From: Lactifluus volemus
Taxonomy: Eukaryota > Basidiomycota > Agaricomycetes > Russulales > Russulaceae
Assembly (NCBI GenBank): GCA_022376515.1
Contig: WTXI01000486.1
Coordinates: forward strand, 1 to 22,192
Length of the DNA stretch: 22,192 nucleotides
Direction: 5' to 3'
Made by a program: the position numbers and the translations under genes. Positions 1 to 9,262 of this stretch are shown here, piece after piece (the stretch's first letter is position 1; each line of letters starts with the position of its first letter). The notes beneath the pieces were generated by a model that was not told the origin of the DNA, did no database searches, and saw only the letters and a list, made by a program, of their open reading frames with translations.

Positions 1-3000
1 ACTAAAGGCAGAAGTGTTCGACCAGTGGTCATTGTTGTCTGTGTCCGAGGCGGCGGAAACGATCGAATTTGTGTCCGAGTTTAAGCAATCGTCCGCGAAC
101 TGACGACAAGCGAGAGCCCTATCCCACAGTTCACGCCAGCCTTTCGTGTTCCGTGGGGATGTCTGCCGATCTGTCGGCCCTTCTCGTCCATGACCGCGGA
201 AAGGGGATGATCTTGCCAAGTCTCGGTATTCTGGGGATGACCATACTAGGTGCCTGGGACGTGACAATGGGGGCACCTATATTGATCATGTACGCATCGG
301 CGTAGGTATTATCGCCGAGGGTGATGGTACCGCGTGCGATGGGTTCACCCAGATTATCCAGAGACTGCTGCGCCCTTTGGGTTGGATAGCGTCTGATCGG
401 ATAAACGGACACGTCGAGTTTTTCCCTGGGCGGAAGAAGCGACTGAGACAATCAGCAGCGAGTGGCTGCATTAAGCGCTCTGGAAGGGAGTCTGCAACGA
501 CGATCAGGCCGTTCTTCAGCCCGGTGGTGAAGACAGCTTGACTTCCTTCGACAAGCTCGATGGCCACTTCTCCGGAAGATATCTGCGCGTTTGGTGCCCG
601 AAGAAGCACATGATCGACGTGCAGTTCTTGTGGTGTACCATAGAGATAAAATGGCATCTTTGAGGGATAGCTTGTGTCAAGGTCATTAGAAGCAAGCCGC
701 CGCTCCTTGATGACGCTGATATTGGTGACCAGGGATTCAGAGATTGGGCTCGTGCTAATTGGAACGAACGCCATCAGTGAGACAACGTGATATTTGAGCT
801 GAAGAGCTACCTATCGGTTGTGAGTTTGGATATTAAACATCTGAACGACTTTCGTTGGATGATGGTGGAAAGGGTCTCTCTCTCCAATGTGCGTGCCACA
901 TAAATGGCAGTAGGGTCTGCCCTCTTCGCTTCAACGTACGCCTTGAGACCTGCGTCCGATAGTTTACCGCTTAGAATGCACTGGACGCGCAGAGTAGCCG
1001 CGCCGAAACAGGGCATATGGACCAGACAAATGGGATTCGTGCCCTGTAGCACGAAGGCTCTTAGAGCGGGCTCGATCCTGTTACGTGCAACAGAAATCTA
1101 TTGATTGATAGTTGAGTTAAACCCAAGGAACATCCCTCCACATAATGAAGCCATACCTTAGCTTCCTCTTCGGCCACCTCGCGGAATGCATCAGCAAGGA
1201 CGTGCTCGTAATTGGAATGCGCGATGAACGGGGACATAGATACACTCGCGAGAACGTAAAGGTCTTCTTCTCCACTGAGACCGAGGCGTTCCTTGAATTT
1301 AGCGAGGCATGCCCCATATTCCCTTTGCGAGAGGATGCTAGACATAACAATGACTTTCCGTTTCTCGAGCTTTTCCGACAGACTCTTGAATGAGAGCCTG
1401 TCGTATATGCGAGCGTTCAGAAGGTTTGCCTCCGAGACGTCCTGATTGATGACACCATCGATGCGGAAATTGCATGCATAAGTATTGACCACCAGGTCGG
1501 GACCCATTTGACGCATCATGGCGCAGGCCTCGGGGTCATTAGCAAGTTCTTCTCGCGTGCGTTCGAGAAGGGTATCCCTTACAAACCGACGCTCTTTGTC
1601 TACCTTCTCCGCGGATGTATCCAACTCCATCTCACTTGGAAGCATGCGGAAGGGAACGACGAGAAGAGTGGGGTGGTCGAGTGACATGGTTGCCCAGTGT
1701 CCATACAACTTACAAAAAGACGGGTTTTAGATTGATAATATATGCCAAGAGAACGGAACCTCACCCTCGTAGATGTGAGCACAGACTGTCCCAAAAGAAG
1801 ACCATAGCCACCCTTGTGCAGACCGATAACTTCATGCCCGAGCCAGGCGGCCAGGGATGCTGCACCGGGCTTACTGATGCGAAGCAAATGGTCTGCCCTT
1901 GCTCATATCATTTAATGGTAGCACATACCTTCCTTCAATACCTGAAACGCCCATCTTCATCGCTCCCTCTTCTATAGAACCAATAACGGGACTTGTCCAA
2001 GTGACCATATACCTCAGACGATCGTCCTTGTAACACAAAGCACCTGCGGGAAATGGCGTGTAGCCACTCTTGTGCGGATCAATGGTAATGGTATCTGCAA
2101 GGCGCAAGTGGCGTAGTTCGTTCTTGGTGTATGAATTCAAGAATAGAGTCGGGTCGTCAAGATGGCTCTCCCGGCCTGTGGCGGCGGGGTTTGGCACGAG
2201 CATGGACGTAAAGTAGCCTCCCCACGCTGCGTCAACATGTATAAGGAACGACAATCCGCGGCGCTGGTACTTCCTGCGGAGCGCAAGGACTTTTGAAAGT
2301 GGATCGACGGAACCATGTTCTGTGGTGCCCATAACGACGACTACCGCGTAGACAGCCTGCCGGCGCCCTATGCACTCCGCGAGAAGCACGTCTAGGGCAT
2401 GGCAATCCAGTCGCGCTTGCTCATCAACGGCAATTTTTATTATGTTTCTTGACCCAATGCCAGTGACAGCTGTGAGAAGTAGTCATCACCCCAACTTCTT
2501 GGATACACGACTCAATATACGACTCACCTGCACCTTTCGGCCACGAGTAATGTGCGGTCTTGGGGCACATATACTGGGGCGGTTGTTGAATCTCGAAGTA
2601 TTTCTCAAGGTCATCTTTACCCGTTGTTTGGATGAGGTAATTGTTTAATATTGTCTGTAAAGCTGGTGCTGAAAGCCCGAATGTTACCGAGATATTTGTT
2701 ATAAGCGAGGCGACCTCATTGGGAGTCAAGTTGAGAAGGTCCCATGCATCGCAGTCTGCGAGAAGCTTTTTTCTTCCCGTGCAAAGTGTGGCTTTGAAGT
2801 TCGCAGCGATATGCGCTAGACAAGGTTCATTATCGGCTGCTCTCTTCAAAGCTAGTGGATAAAATTTTAAGTTTCGCGCTATGCAAGTGAGCTGTCTGGG
2901 AGAATATTCGGGTACTTGGAGAGATATCACATACCGACCCTAATATCGTAAGAAAAACTCGTCATAAGTGGTGAATCACTACAAATAAAGCCATTCAATC

Positions 3001-3730
3001 TCACCACATCGATTCCAAATTTGCGACGGAACCACCACAGGTAATATGCCCCCATGCTGTTGGGCCTACTTCCAGTTGTGATGGCGTTTCTGACAATTGT
3101 GTGTTGTACCCGAGCATATTACAGAGCTGTTGGCCAACGTCGTATTCAATGATGTGAACGAGGGGGCCAGCCTCGGGTGATATGTTGTTGGGATTGTACA
3201 TGAGTCCCATGAGATATCCGAGAGTCGCTGGCATGGAGACATCGTTCACCATGTGGGCTATGTAACGAGGGGAGTAGAAAGGGACAGAGTGTTGCGAGAG
3301 TAGTCCAGAGAGCAGTTTGAGATTGGTTCGTAGTTTGGACATACTCTTCTTGAATCCATGCGAAGAGACAGTCTCTGCATCGATAAAGTCCTGAGTAATC
3401 CCATATGATGAGATCATCCTGTGGCGGAGACAAATAAAAACTGACTTCACCCTCTAGAGCAAAGTCCGTCCTGCATTGCGCAACGTCATTCAGAATTGTC
3501 TCCACATGCATCTTAAAGTAGTCAGCATTCTCAGCCTTTGGGCCAAAAAACCAGGCACAGGCAGCGTTGTGAGCATCCCTCAGAGACCCAGGAGCAGCAA
3601 AGGATTCTGATGTCGCAGGAACCTGGCTAACATTGAATGGAGAAAGCAAGCCTAGGCTGGGGAGCCACGACATCATTTTGGTTGTAGAGGCGGACAAAGT
3701 CGACAAATGACGATGAAGTTTCGATTCCAT
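1..3730 (-). CDS. Group II PLP-dependent amino-acid decarboxylase with C-terminal extension, 10 exons, 3' end outside window
   Basis: A pyridoxal-phosphate decarboxylase (PF00282-type fold) that would remove CO2 from an L-amino acid; an aromatic substrate is likely but not shown by sequence. Exons in transcript order: 3730-3446, 3390-3005, 2939-2935, 2878-2528, 2469-1929, 1873-1765, 1708-1157, 1097-811, 754-247, and 170-<1. All introns are GT-AG, 55-76 bases. The motif HVDAAWGG (His about 420, Asp about 422) should stack on and bind the PLP ring, and DPHKSGY supplies the Schiff-base lysine (about Lys476). GIEGSKPGAA and LYGHWATM follow. From about residue 835 comes an extension of at least 200 residues, with PFYLYGTP and GEPIARGTITLG, like the C2-like appendage of the noncanonical aromatic decarboxylase of Psilocybe. 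The ATG at 3730 gives a family-like N-terminus. One base appears missing at 419-423. The last join is uncertain: acceptor at 171 (CAG) or 183 (GAG), after donor 246. No stop is reached before position 1. Family sure, substrate not. Confidence 0.86.
419..423 (-). other. Apparent -1 frameshift in the decarboxylase C-terminal extension
   Basis: On the minus strand the frame reading FFRPGK breaks at a run of five A. The following conserved-looking segment LDVSVYPI to GEPIARGTITLG lies in another frame. One extra A in the run would make the reading continuous. No intron with good signals bridges the break while keeping both segments. It could be a sequencing error in a homopolymer or a true mutation. 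Confidence 0.65.
2935..2939 (-). other. Five-base microexon (exon 3) of the decarboxylase
   Basis: Exon 2 ends in phase 2 (TG) at donor GTGAGA, position 3004. Exon 4 starts with CG after the acceptor at 2879. No direct join keeps the conserved frame without a stop. The minus-strand bases GGTCG, between acceptor ATATTAG and donor GTATGT, restore it: TG+G, GTC, G+CG give Trp-Val-Ala and the expected motif ESMWVARNLKFYP. The flanking introns are 65 bases (2940-3004) and 56 bases (2879-2934), each with a CTTAC- or CTCAC-type branch site. This is inferred from splice signals and family conservation, with no transcript data. Confidence 0.75.
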
Positions 3731-3790
3731 GTAGATAGTTTTTTTTGGCTTTCCCGGGTAAAATGGGTGGTTGAGATGTCGTCACTACGA

Positions 3791-3797
3791 TTTTATA
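3791..3797 (-). promoter_or_regulatory. TATA box of the decarboxylase gene
   Basis: The minus strand reads TATAAAA here, about 61 bases before the start codon at 3730. That leaves room for a TATA-directed start about 30 bases downstream and a short leader containing an A-rich stretch. The match is exact, but AT-rich heptamers also occur by chance. Confidence 0.45.
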
Positions 3798-5460
3798 CCG
3801 AAAACTAATATTGGAGGTCCGATGGATGAACACAAGGTCACTGGCAGGGCCAAGCCTGAGGCAAACCGCTAGCGAACTTAGACCTTCCACTAAACCAGGC
3901 GCAAGGCGCACAAAAAAATACTCTGGACCGACAATCGGAGACAAACAGAGTGACAAGGGAGCAATTACGAGAACGCCGCGCATGGTTAGACGACATACCC
4001 AGGCTGTGCCCGTGCTATCTATTGTCGACAGATCTTGCGACAGATATATGACAGGCGTACAACCGTCTTGGAGCGGATATCGGTAAACCCTTGCTAGTAA
4101 AAAGGTTTGGCGAGTCATCGGCTGGCCCTTCCGCAGCCATAAATAACACGTCCGTGACGTGATATGCACATGTGAGTTGGCAATGCTCCGAGTCCTGGAT
4201 GGGAATATATATATTATTTACTTCAGATAAGAGATAATCTACCGTTATTAAGTTGTATTTCCGGTTAATCCCAAAGAGATTAGTTCGGGTCACTCCGAGT
4301 CTAACCACTGCTGTACGTAAGCCAATCGCTGAGTTGAGCTCCCTCGGGAGTAGAAGAGTGTCGTTTATGCGCGCGCCACTCAATTTGGGCCCCACCTATC
4401 GCCTCTATCACACCGTTACACATTTAAACATTGGCCTCAGTATGGCGCCGCGATAAAACACTACGAGTCAATCGAAAATGGCGGTGGCGAATAGCGAACA
4501 TTCCCACGGGGACGAGCGAGTGAGCGCAAAACAACACACACTCACATTCCTGTAAGAAATTTAACGAGCTAACTAGCAACAACAGTATACTACAAGGCTA
4601 ATTTTACAGCACGTGGAGACGCCAAAGAGACAACCAGGTACTTCACTCCGAAGTACGTGCGCCGAATTCTGGGCACTGCTCACTGCTCAGCAATATGGAG
4701 AATCAACTCCAAAGATAACCGATTACCCCATGTCGACTACCCCATTGATGAGTTAGGTTTTTTCAAGAGTCAACCAATGATTCGTTAGCGGAGGGAACTA
4801 GGTTCGTAAGCAACAAGCCGCCTCGCCTGTCATACATGTGATGAAGAACGTGCGTAACCTAAAAGTTCAGAAAACTCACCTTTGCAGATCTCCTCGAGAT
4901 GTTGCACTACTTAACAACGCTGAGGACATGGCTCGGATGCACAACCCAAACTCGGATTCAGCGCGCCGCGGACTTCAAACTAACCAAACCCGTTTTATCT
5001 ACGAAATGGAACAGAAGGAAGGGTCAAATCTAACGAAGAATAACATATGACACTCCCTCCTGCATTGTACTATGGAGGAAACCGTACCACAATGCCTTTG
5101 AAGATGTTTCCGATAGTAGAGGTACACTGGGCCGGGTGAGCAGTACTTCGACATCAAGGCGTCACGGGGTCAGCTGAGTCGGTATTGTTAGATGACAAGA
5201 TGAACGGTACAAATAGGTACCGGGTCTCGGCGATTCTGGAGCCTCTGATCTAATTTATTTGCGTAAGACCCGATTAAATCGAGTCAGTTGAGGGAGCACA
5301 CGACGTTGAGAAACTTCTCAGCGACGGCTCTTTTTGAAACAGGCGAATTGATGCATCACATGACAGTCACACCGATTTCTTATTCAAACAGTCCATTAAC
5401 GTGTGTGACTTTGCCGTAAGTGCGTAAGCCATTGCGCTGGTGCTTTCAGATGCATATAGT
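3798..5460. other. Intergenic stretch without a supportable gene
   Basis: Open frames here (for example minus strand 4395-4015 and plus strand 4838-5050) are short, have no recognisable motif and lack codon-like character. The part next to 3800 should hold the upstream promoter of the decarboxylase. No RNA gene, transposon end or long repeat was recognised by eye. Confidence 0.5.
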
Positions 5461-5479
5461 GTTATAGTACTACTATAAC
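5461..5479. repeat. Perfect 19-base palindrome
   Basis: GTTATAGTA, one central C, then TACTATAAC: two 9-base arms with a one-base spacer. It lies in non-coding DNA far from any gene. It may be a protein-binding site, a remnant of a transposon end, or chance. Confidence 0.55.
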
Positions 5480-5802
5480 GTATGTAGGTTTAGGACATGG
5501 AAGAGCCAATCCAACTATCACGAAGTGATGGTGTAGCTGTTCTCCCATATGCCTGAAGAGTCGTGAAGCGTGAAGACCGAAACCAGAGATGTTATCGTCC
5601 GATCCTCTTGATTTGAAGATTGCTAGTGGGCTGCTAGTGAGACCTGGGCGGGCCGGGGCCTCACCGGCGTTACCCGACCCCATCTTCGTGCTGAGCTCAT
5701 CGTACCCCTTACTCTCGGTCACCACGATCCTTTCCCCCAATAGCTACTGGCACATCATGACTTGGACCCATAACGCCATTCAGTGACATTCAGAACTTCA
5801 GA
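5480..5802. other. Non-coding stretch between two palindromes
   Basis: No gene is supported. It contains a GC-rich patch around 5648-5660 and a short direct repeat GCTAGTG near 5620-5638. Both-strand frames of 65-92 codons overlap here and look like chance. Confidence 0.4.
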
Positions 5803-5817
5803 GGTGCCAGTGGCACC
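5803..5817. repeat. 15-base palindrome GGTGCCAGTGGCACC
   Basis: Seven-base arms around a central G. Its core TGCCAGTGGCA recurs exactly at 7535-7545, and a related CCAGTGGCA is on the minus strand at 6193-6201. This suggests a small dispersed palindromic element, but no target-site duplication or element boundary was found. Confidence 0.5.
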
Positions 5818-5971
5818 ACAGCATGATCTTGGAGTGTCTCAATTCGATCAGAAATATTTGGAACATACCATCTTGCATAGCATCGTGACCATAGCCACCC
5901 ATAAAAGGCAAGCTGATTTAATTTCAGAATATGGTATCAGTGGCTCAGAGCCTTCTATGATCTTATTGACA

Positions 5972-6088
5972 AGAGCCTGAGCCTGAGAACCTGAGCTGCT
6001 GCCTCAGATCGTTCATCTATCTCCGATGCGGGGTTGCTGTAGCAAAGAGTGCTACTGCTGATGCAGTGATCTCTGATGATCTCTGAGT
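5972..6088. repeat. Low-complexity repeat tract
   Basis: Imperfect short tandem units: GAGCCTGAGCCTGAG near 5974-5988, a small CTGAG/CTCAG inverted pair near 5992-6007, and two copies of GATCTCTGA near 6068-6086. It looks like simple-sequence expansion in non-coding DNA. Confidence 0.4.
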
Positions 6089-7534
6089 CTGGCTGTATTG
6101 TTCAAAATATTAAAAGGGTGATTCAATCTGCAATCAATGTCATTCCAACTGAAATTGAAATACTACTACCAGTACATGACAGTGGCTGGCGCTGCCACTG
6201 GTGGGTCTCGCTAATGTGTGTTAAATCTTTTCCTACCTAACGTTGCATTTTTGGTCGTTAGTATCAAACCCTGAACCTGCATTCTTACAAGGATGGCACT
6301 GTTTCAAGTTGTGACCCTCGATAGTGTTGGCGTCTATCCCCGCTGAGATCATGTTCTTCCGACAAGCAAGGCATAAAAGAACCACTTACTGTACTCCGGC
6401 ATCCGAGTGTGTGACTCAGGCTTCCGATGTCACGTACAGAAAAGAGGCGCAGACCGAAAGAACGAAGACTCGCGCCATAAGTCTTAGTTACGAGGCAACA
6501 ATAAATGCGACCTTACGGTATGGTAGCGCAAGTAGAACAAAGGCACAAAACTCATCAGCGGTGTTATTGTTATTCAGCACTACGCGGTGGAATGGGGATT
6601 AGGGACAGCGGGGGCGGGCTGACAGCATGGGAAGCGTAGCGGACATCAGTTACCCGATGCTGAGATAAGCACAGACAACGCGGCTTCATCCCCAACCACT
6701 ACATCCTCGAGGCAGCACCCGACCCTCCAGCGGCCGCGGTCATGTTTCAGCACCAGCTCTCAGCGAATCTTCTAGAAATTTACAAACCTTTCTTGTGTTC
6801 GTAGTCGCACTGCATGAACCACGAAGCTTGTTTATATGTTAACATGAAGGATATTTGGGGTCATACTTTCAGAGTCCGGCTCGTGCTCAGTGGATAATAA
6901 GACTATACTTTGTGGAGCCGGCAGTAAATAGCATGCAAAATCTTTTATAAGTGAACAAACTTGAGTTAATATGCAGCACTCGTATCACGTCCATACTGTA
7001 TTTGGAAGAAATACAACGTGAGTGACAACTTTACCCTATAATTGTTCATGTTCAGCTAAAAAGAGCATGGATGAAAGATTTTCCGATAAATCGATATTCT
7101 AAGATTAAGCTATGCAACCGATTACAGTATTTAGCTAGAAAACGAGGGTGTACGCGAGAGGCGCACCACTGCAAAGGGAGGCACACCGCGGGTATTCCCC
7201 GCGGCGGAACGTGTGTCGGGTTTGGTGCGCTTAGGGGCCACCCTGATTGTTGAAAGGGAGGTGCTACCCCTTACGATGCTAGCGCTCCGCTCAGCCACAG
7301 TCGAGCTTCTCGGAGAGCCAGAGAGCCCCCTTCAATGCCTATGCGATCTCACCGTAAAGCTGTATTTAGCCGAAGAGATTGATCGATCGTTGAACTTGTA
7401 TGTCGGCACAAGACTCAGCCTTCGAGTTGTGTTGCCGCAAGGAATATTTTTCTTCAAGCTGCTACCTGGACCGTGACCAGACAGGTAATGCCTCTGTTTC
7501 CATGGAGTTTTCCAGGCTCAAACGGATGGATCAC

Positions 7535-7545
7535 TGCCAGTGGCA
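7535..7545. repeat. Second copy of palindrome TGCCAGTGGCA
   Basis: An exact 11-base match to the core of the palindrome at 5805-5815. The flanks (CAC and ACG) do not match the first copy, so only the core is shared. Confidence 0.45.
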
Positions 7546-7972
7546 ACGTGATGAACCCGATATAAGGACACGGAGTCCTCATCACCTCCCAGGGTCACAT
7601 ATCACGGAATTATCTCATGTGGGTATCTCCCCATCACTCGGCGGTTGTTCCATTATCTGTCGAAGTCACTTGTAATTTAACTGCTCCCTCGATCAATGTC
7701 CGAGTCGTGGCTAGGGGTGCCCAATTGAAGGGAAGGGTGGGAACCAGAAACCTAGTAGTACCCCAGGAATGGATGGAGAAGTTGTGTGATACCGCCTGCT
7801 ACGCGATCTCTCCGCTCCGCCTAAGTTAGATCAAAGACGAAATACATACGGAACTTCTGGTCACGGTACCCGCGACGCGATTGACAGTGTGGGGAAGGGA
7901 AGTACCTGGGTAAATAAATAAAAACTTATTATTTGCTCATAACGGGTATTTTTTTTCACATTTCCCCATTAG

Positions 7973-8467
7973 CCACTCCACCTCGCGTCGCTGTCCAAGT
8001 CGTCAAACCCGACGAAATCTTTCATTCTCGAGTTTGCAACTCGGAAACGTGCAAAGCTCATCATCACAAACAGCTCGCCAAAGTCCATGACAAAATTGCT
8101 AAACTTTTCCCTGAATGATGCGACCCCATCTAACGCCGAACTCGCCATGGCGATCCAACCTGCGAGTCTCTCTCAAGTCTTTACCAGCCTTCCACGGATA
8201 CCCCAACGCGTGAGATTGCCGCACGTGATGCCGCAGAGCCTGTGCTTGCGCGACTAGTTCGACTCATTTCGGCTGCGTCAGCACCTCTCGTTGCCTTTCT
8301 CATCAAGCTGTCCTGCTACAACTGCACCCGAATCTTCCTCCTCAAATTTGAATAGAACGATCAAGTTATCGTCCATGGACATTCAGGAAAGGGGCGCTTC
8401 CACGTCCGATGTTGCGAGTAAGGCTAAGGCCCAGGAGAAGCAGGGGAACGCAGAATGGCAAGGATAG
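7973..8467 (+). pseudogene. Coding-like stretch with one internal stop, unrecognised
   Basis: One frame runs from 7973 to a TAG at 8465-8467 with a single internal TAG at 8255-8257. That is 163 sense codons where about eight stops would be expected by chance. It begins right after a pyrimidine-rich acceptor-like sequence ending ATTAG at 7972. Other frames also stay open for 45-70 codons here (7973-8118 and about 8137-8353). I recognise no domain; the end is rich in Ala, Lys, Gln and Glu. It could be a decayed or frameshifted exon, or chance in a GC-richer patch. Confidence 0.25.
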
Positions 8468-9201
8468 TGGCGATCGGTAAGCTGTCCCGGACTGATGAAG
8501 AACCATCCTGTTTTGTTGGTTCCGTTTTGTGAATACCACGTTCGTCTGATTGTATATGTTGTATGCACCGCTGGTCTAACTGTCTCACAGTTCAAAGTGG
8601 TAGTGGGACTTATGGTGAACGGTGAACGACGATCAATGATGGACCCCCGGGTAATCTCACTTCGTGAAAAAAAAAATCGTAAAGAATGTATTTTTTTACA
8701 CGTATATAAAAAAAAAACAAATATATTATGATTTACGGTACACTGCTAGCCAGCGACCGTTGTCCACATGCTTGCAATTGGTCGTAGCCCTGGACCGCGC
8801 CACTCCATGCTCTGGGAAAGGCGAATCACGATCTCCCATAGCTTATCCAGCACTCTGTCTATAGGCTTTTTTTTTAAAAACTTGCGTTCGTGGGTGCGGG
8901 CGCTGCAGGGGTGCCATTAGAGCACGGAGCGAAGACGCCATGCTAGTATGGAAAAGTGCGACTTCTTGGCAAGAGGTCGCATTGTTTCATACAAGTAGTG
9001 TAGTCAAATCCTGGGAAATTGCGTGGCGCTTTGTGCGGTATGTGTCCGTGACGTCGCGTTGGAGGATAGCACTTGAACTGTTTGCAGGTAGTGAGATTGA
9101 CCTTTCTGCGCTCTATCCGCGGGTAAACTGTATAAACGTAGGTGAGTGTGTGAAAGTGAGGAAAAGGAGGTGTGGCTCATCATGAGGTGACGACAACGAT
9201 G
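8468..9201. other. Non-coding stretch upstream of the F-box gene
   Basis: No gene is supported on the plus strand. It contains the AT-rich tract at 8664-8730 and a T9A5 tract at about 8869-8882. It probably includes the F-box promoter, but no clear TATA box stands out close to the start codon. Confidence 0.4.
8664..8730. repeat. AT-rich homopolymer tract
   Basis: Runs of A10, T7 and A10 separated by short AT-rich pieces. CGTG plus an A-run and a T-run plus CACG (8663-8702) could pair imperfectly as a hairpin. Poly(dA:dT) tracts often exclude nucleosomes in fungal promoters, but no gene start is close. Confidence 0.5.
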
Positions 9202-9240
9202 AAGGTGGGCGCCAGCGTGCAATAGATCAGCGCCCACCTT
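9202..9240 (+). repeat. Perfect 11-bp hairpin before the F-box start
   Basis: AAGGTGGGCGC (9202-9212) and GCGCCCACCTT (9230-9240) pair perfectly around a 17-base loop. The stem is GC-rich and ends 22 bases before the proposed start codon at 9263. If transcribed, it would be a stable leader structure able to hinder scanning ribosomes; as DNA it could be a binding site. Confidence 0.6.
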
Positions 9241-9262
9241 GGTCAAGGACACCGCCACCGCC

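Larger units (their letters stand above)
5818..7972. other. Long stretch without a supportable gene
   Basis: About 2.1 kb with no recognisable protein. Open frames of 60-92 codons (6324-6602, 7213-7476, 7400-7675) have no domain motif and no splice context joining them. Base composition changes along it: AT-rich at 6780-7130, GC-richer at 7140-7830. It may be decayed mobile-element DNA, but I see no transposase or reverse-transcriptase motif. Confidence 0.4.

Noticed and set aside
443..501. A 59-base intron (GTCGTT to CTCAG) that would also join the two decarboxylase C-terminal frames
   Set aside because: In phase, but the donor is weak and it would delete the family-like segment ending FFRPGK. 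A one-base deletion at the five-A run explains the data better, though RNA could revive this option.
3627..4169. 180-codon open frame on the minus strand upstream of the decarboxylase, with a hydrophobic stretch
   Set aside because: It overlaps the decarboxylase first exon in another frame, has no recognisable motif, and spans the probable promoter and TATA box.
4015..4395. 126-codon minus-strand open frame
   Set aside because: No domain motif, no plausible splice link to a neighbour, and it overlaps other chance frames.
7213..7476. 87-codon plus-strand open frame
   Set aside because: No domain recognised and it overlaps other open frames; length is within chance for a GC-richer patch.
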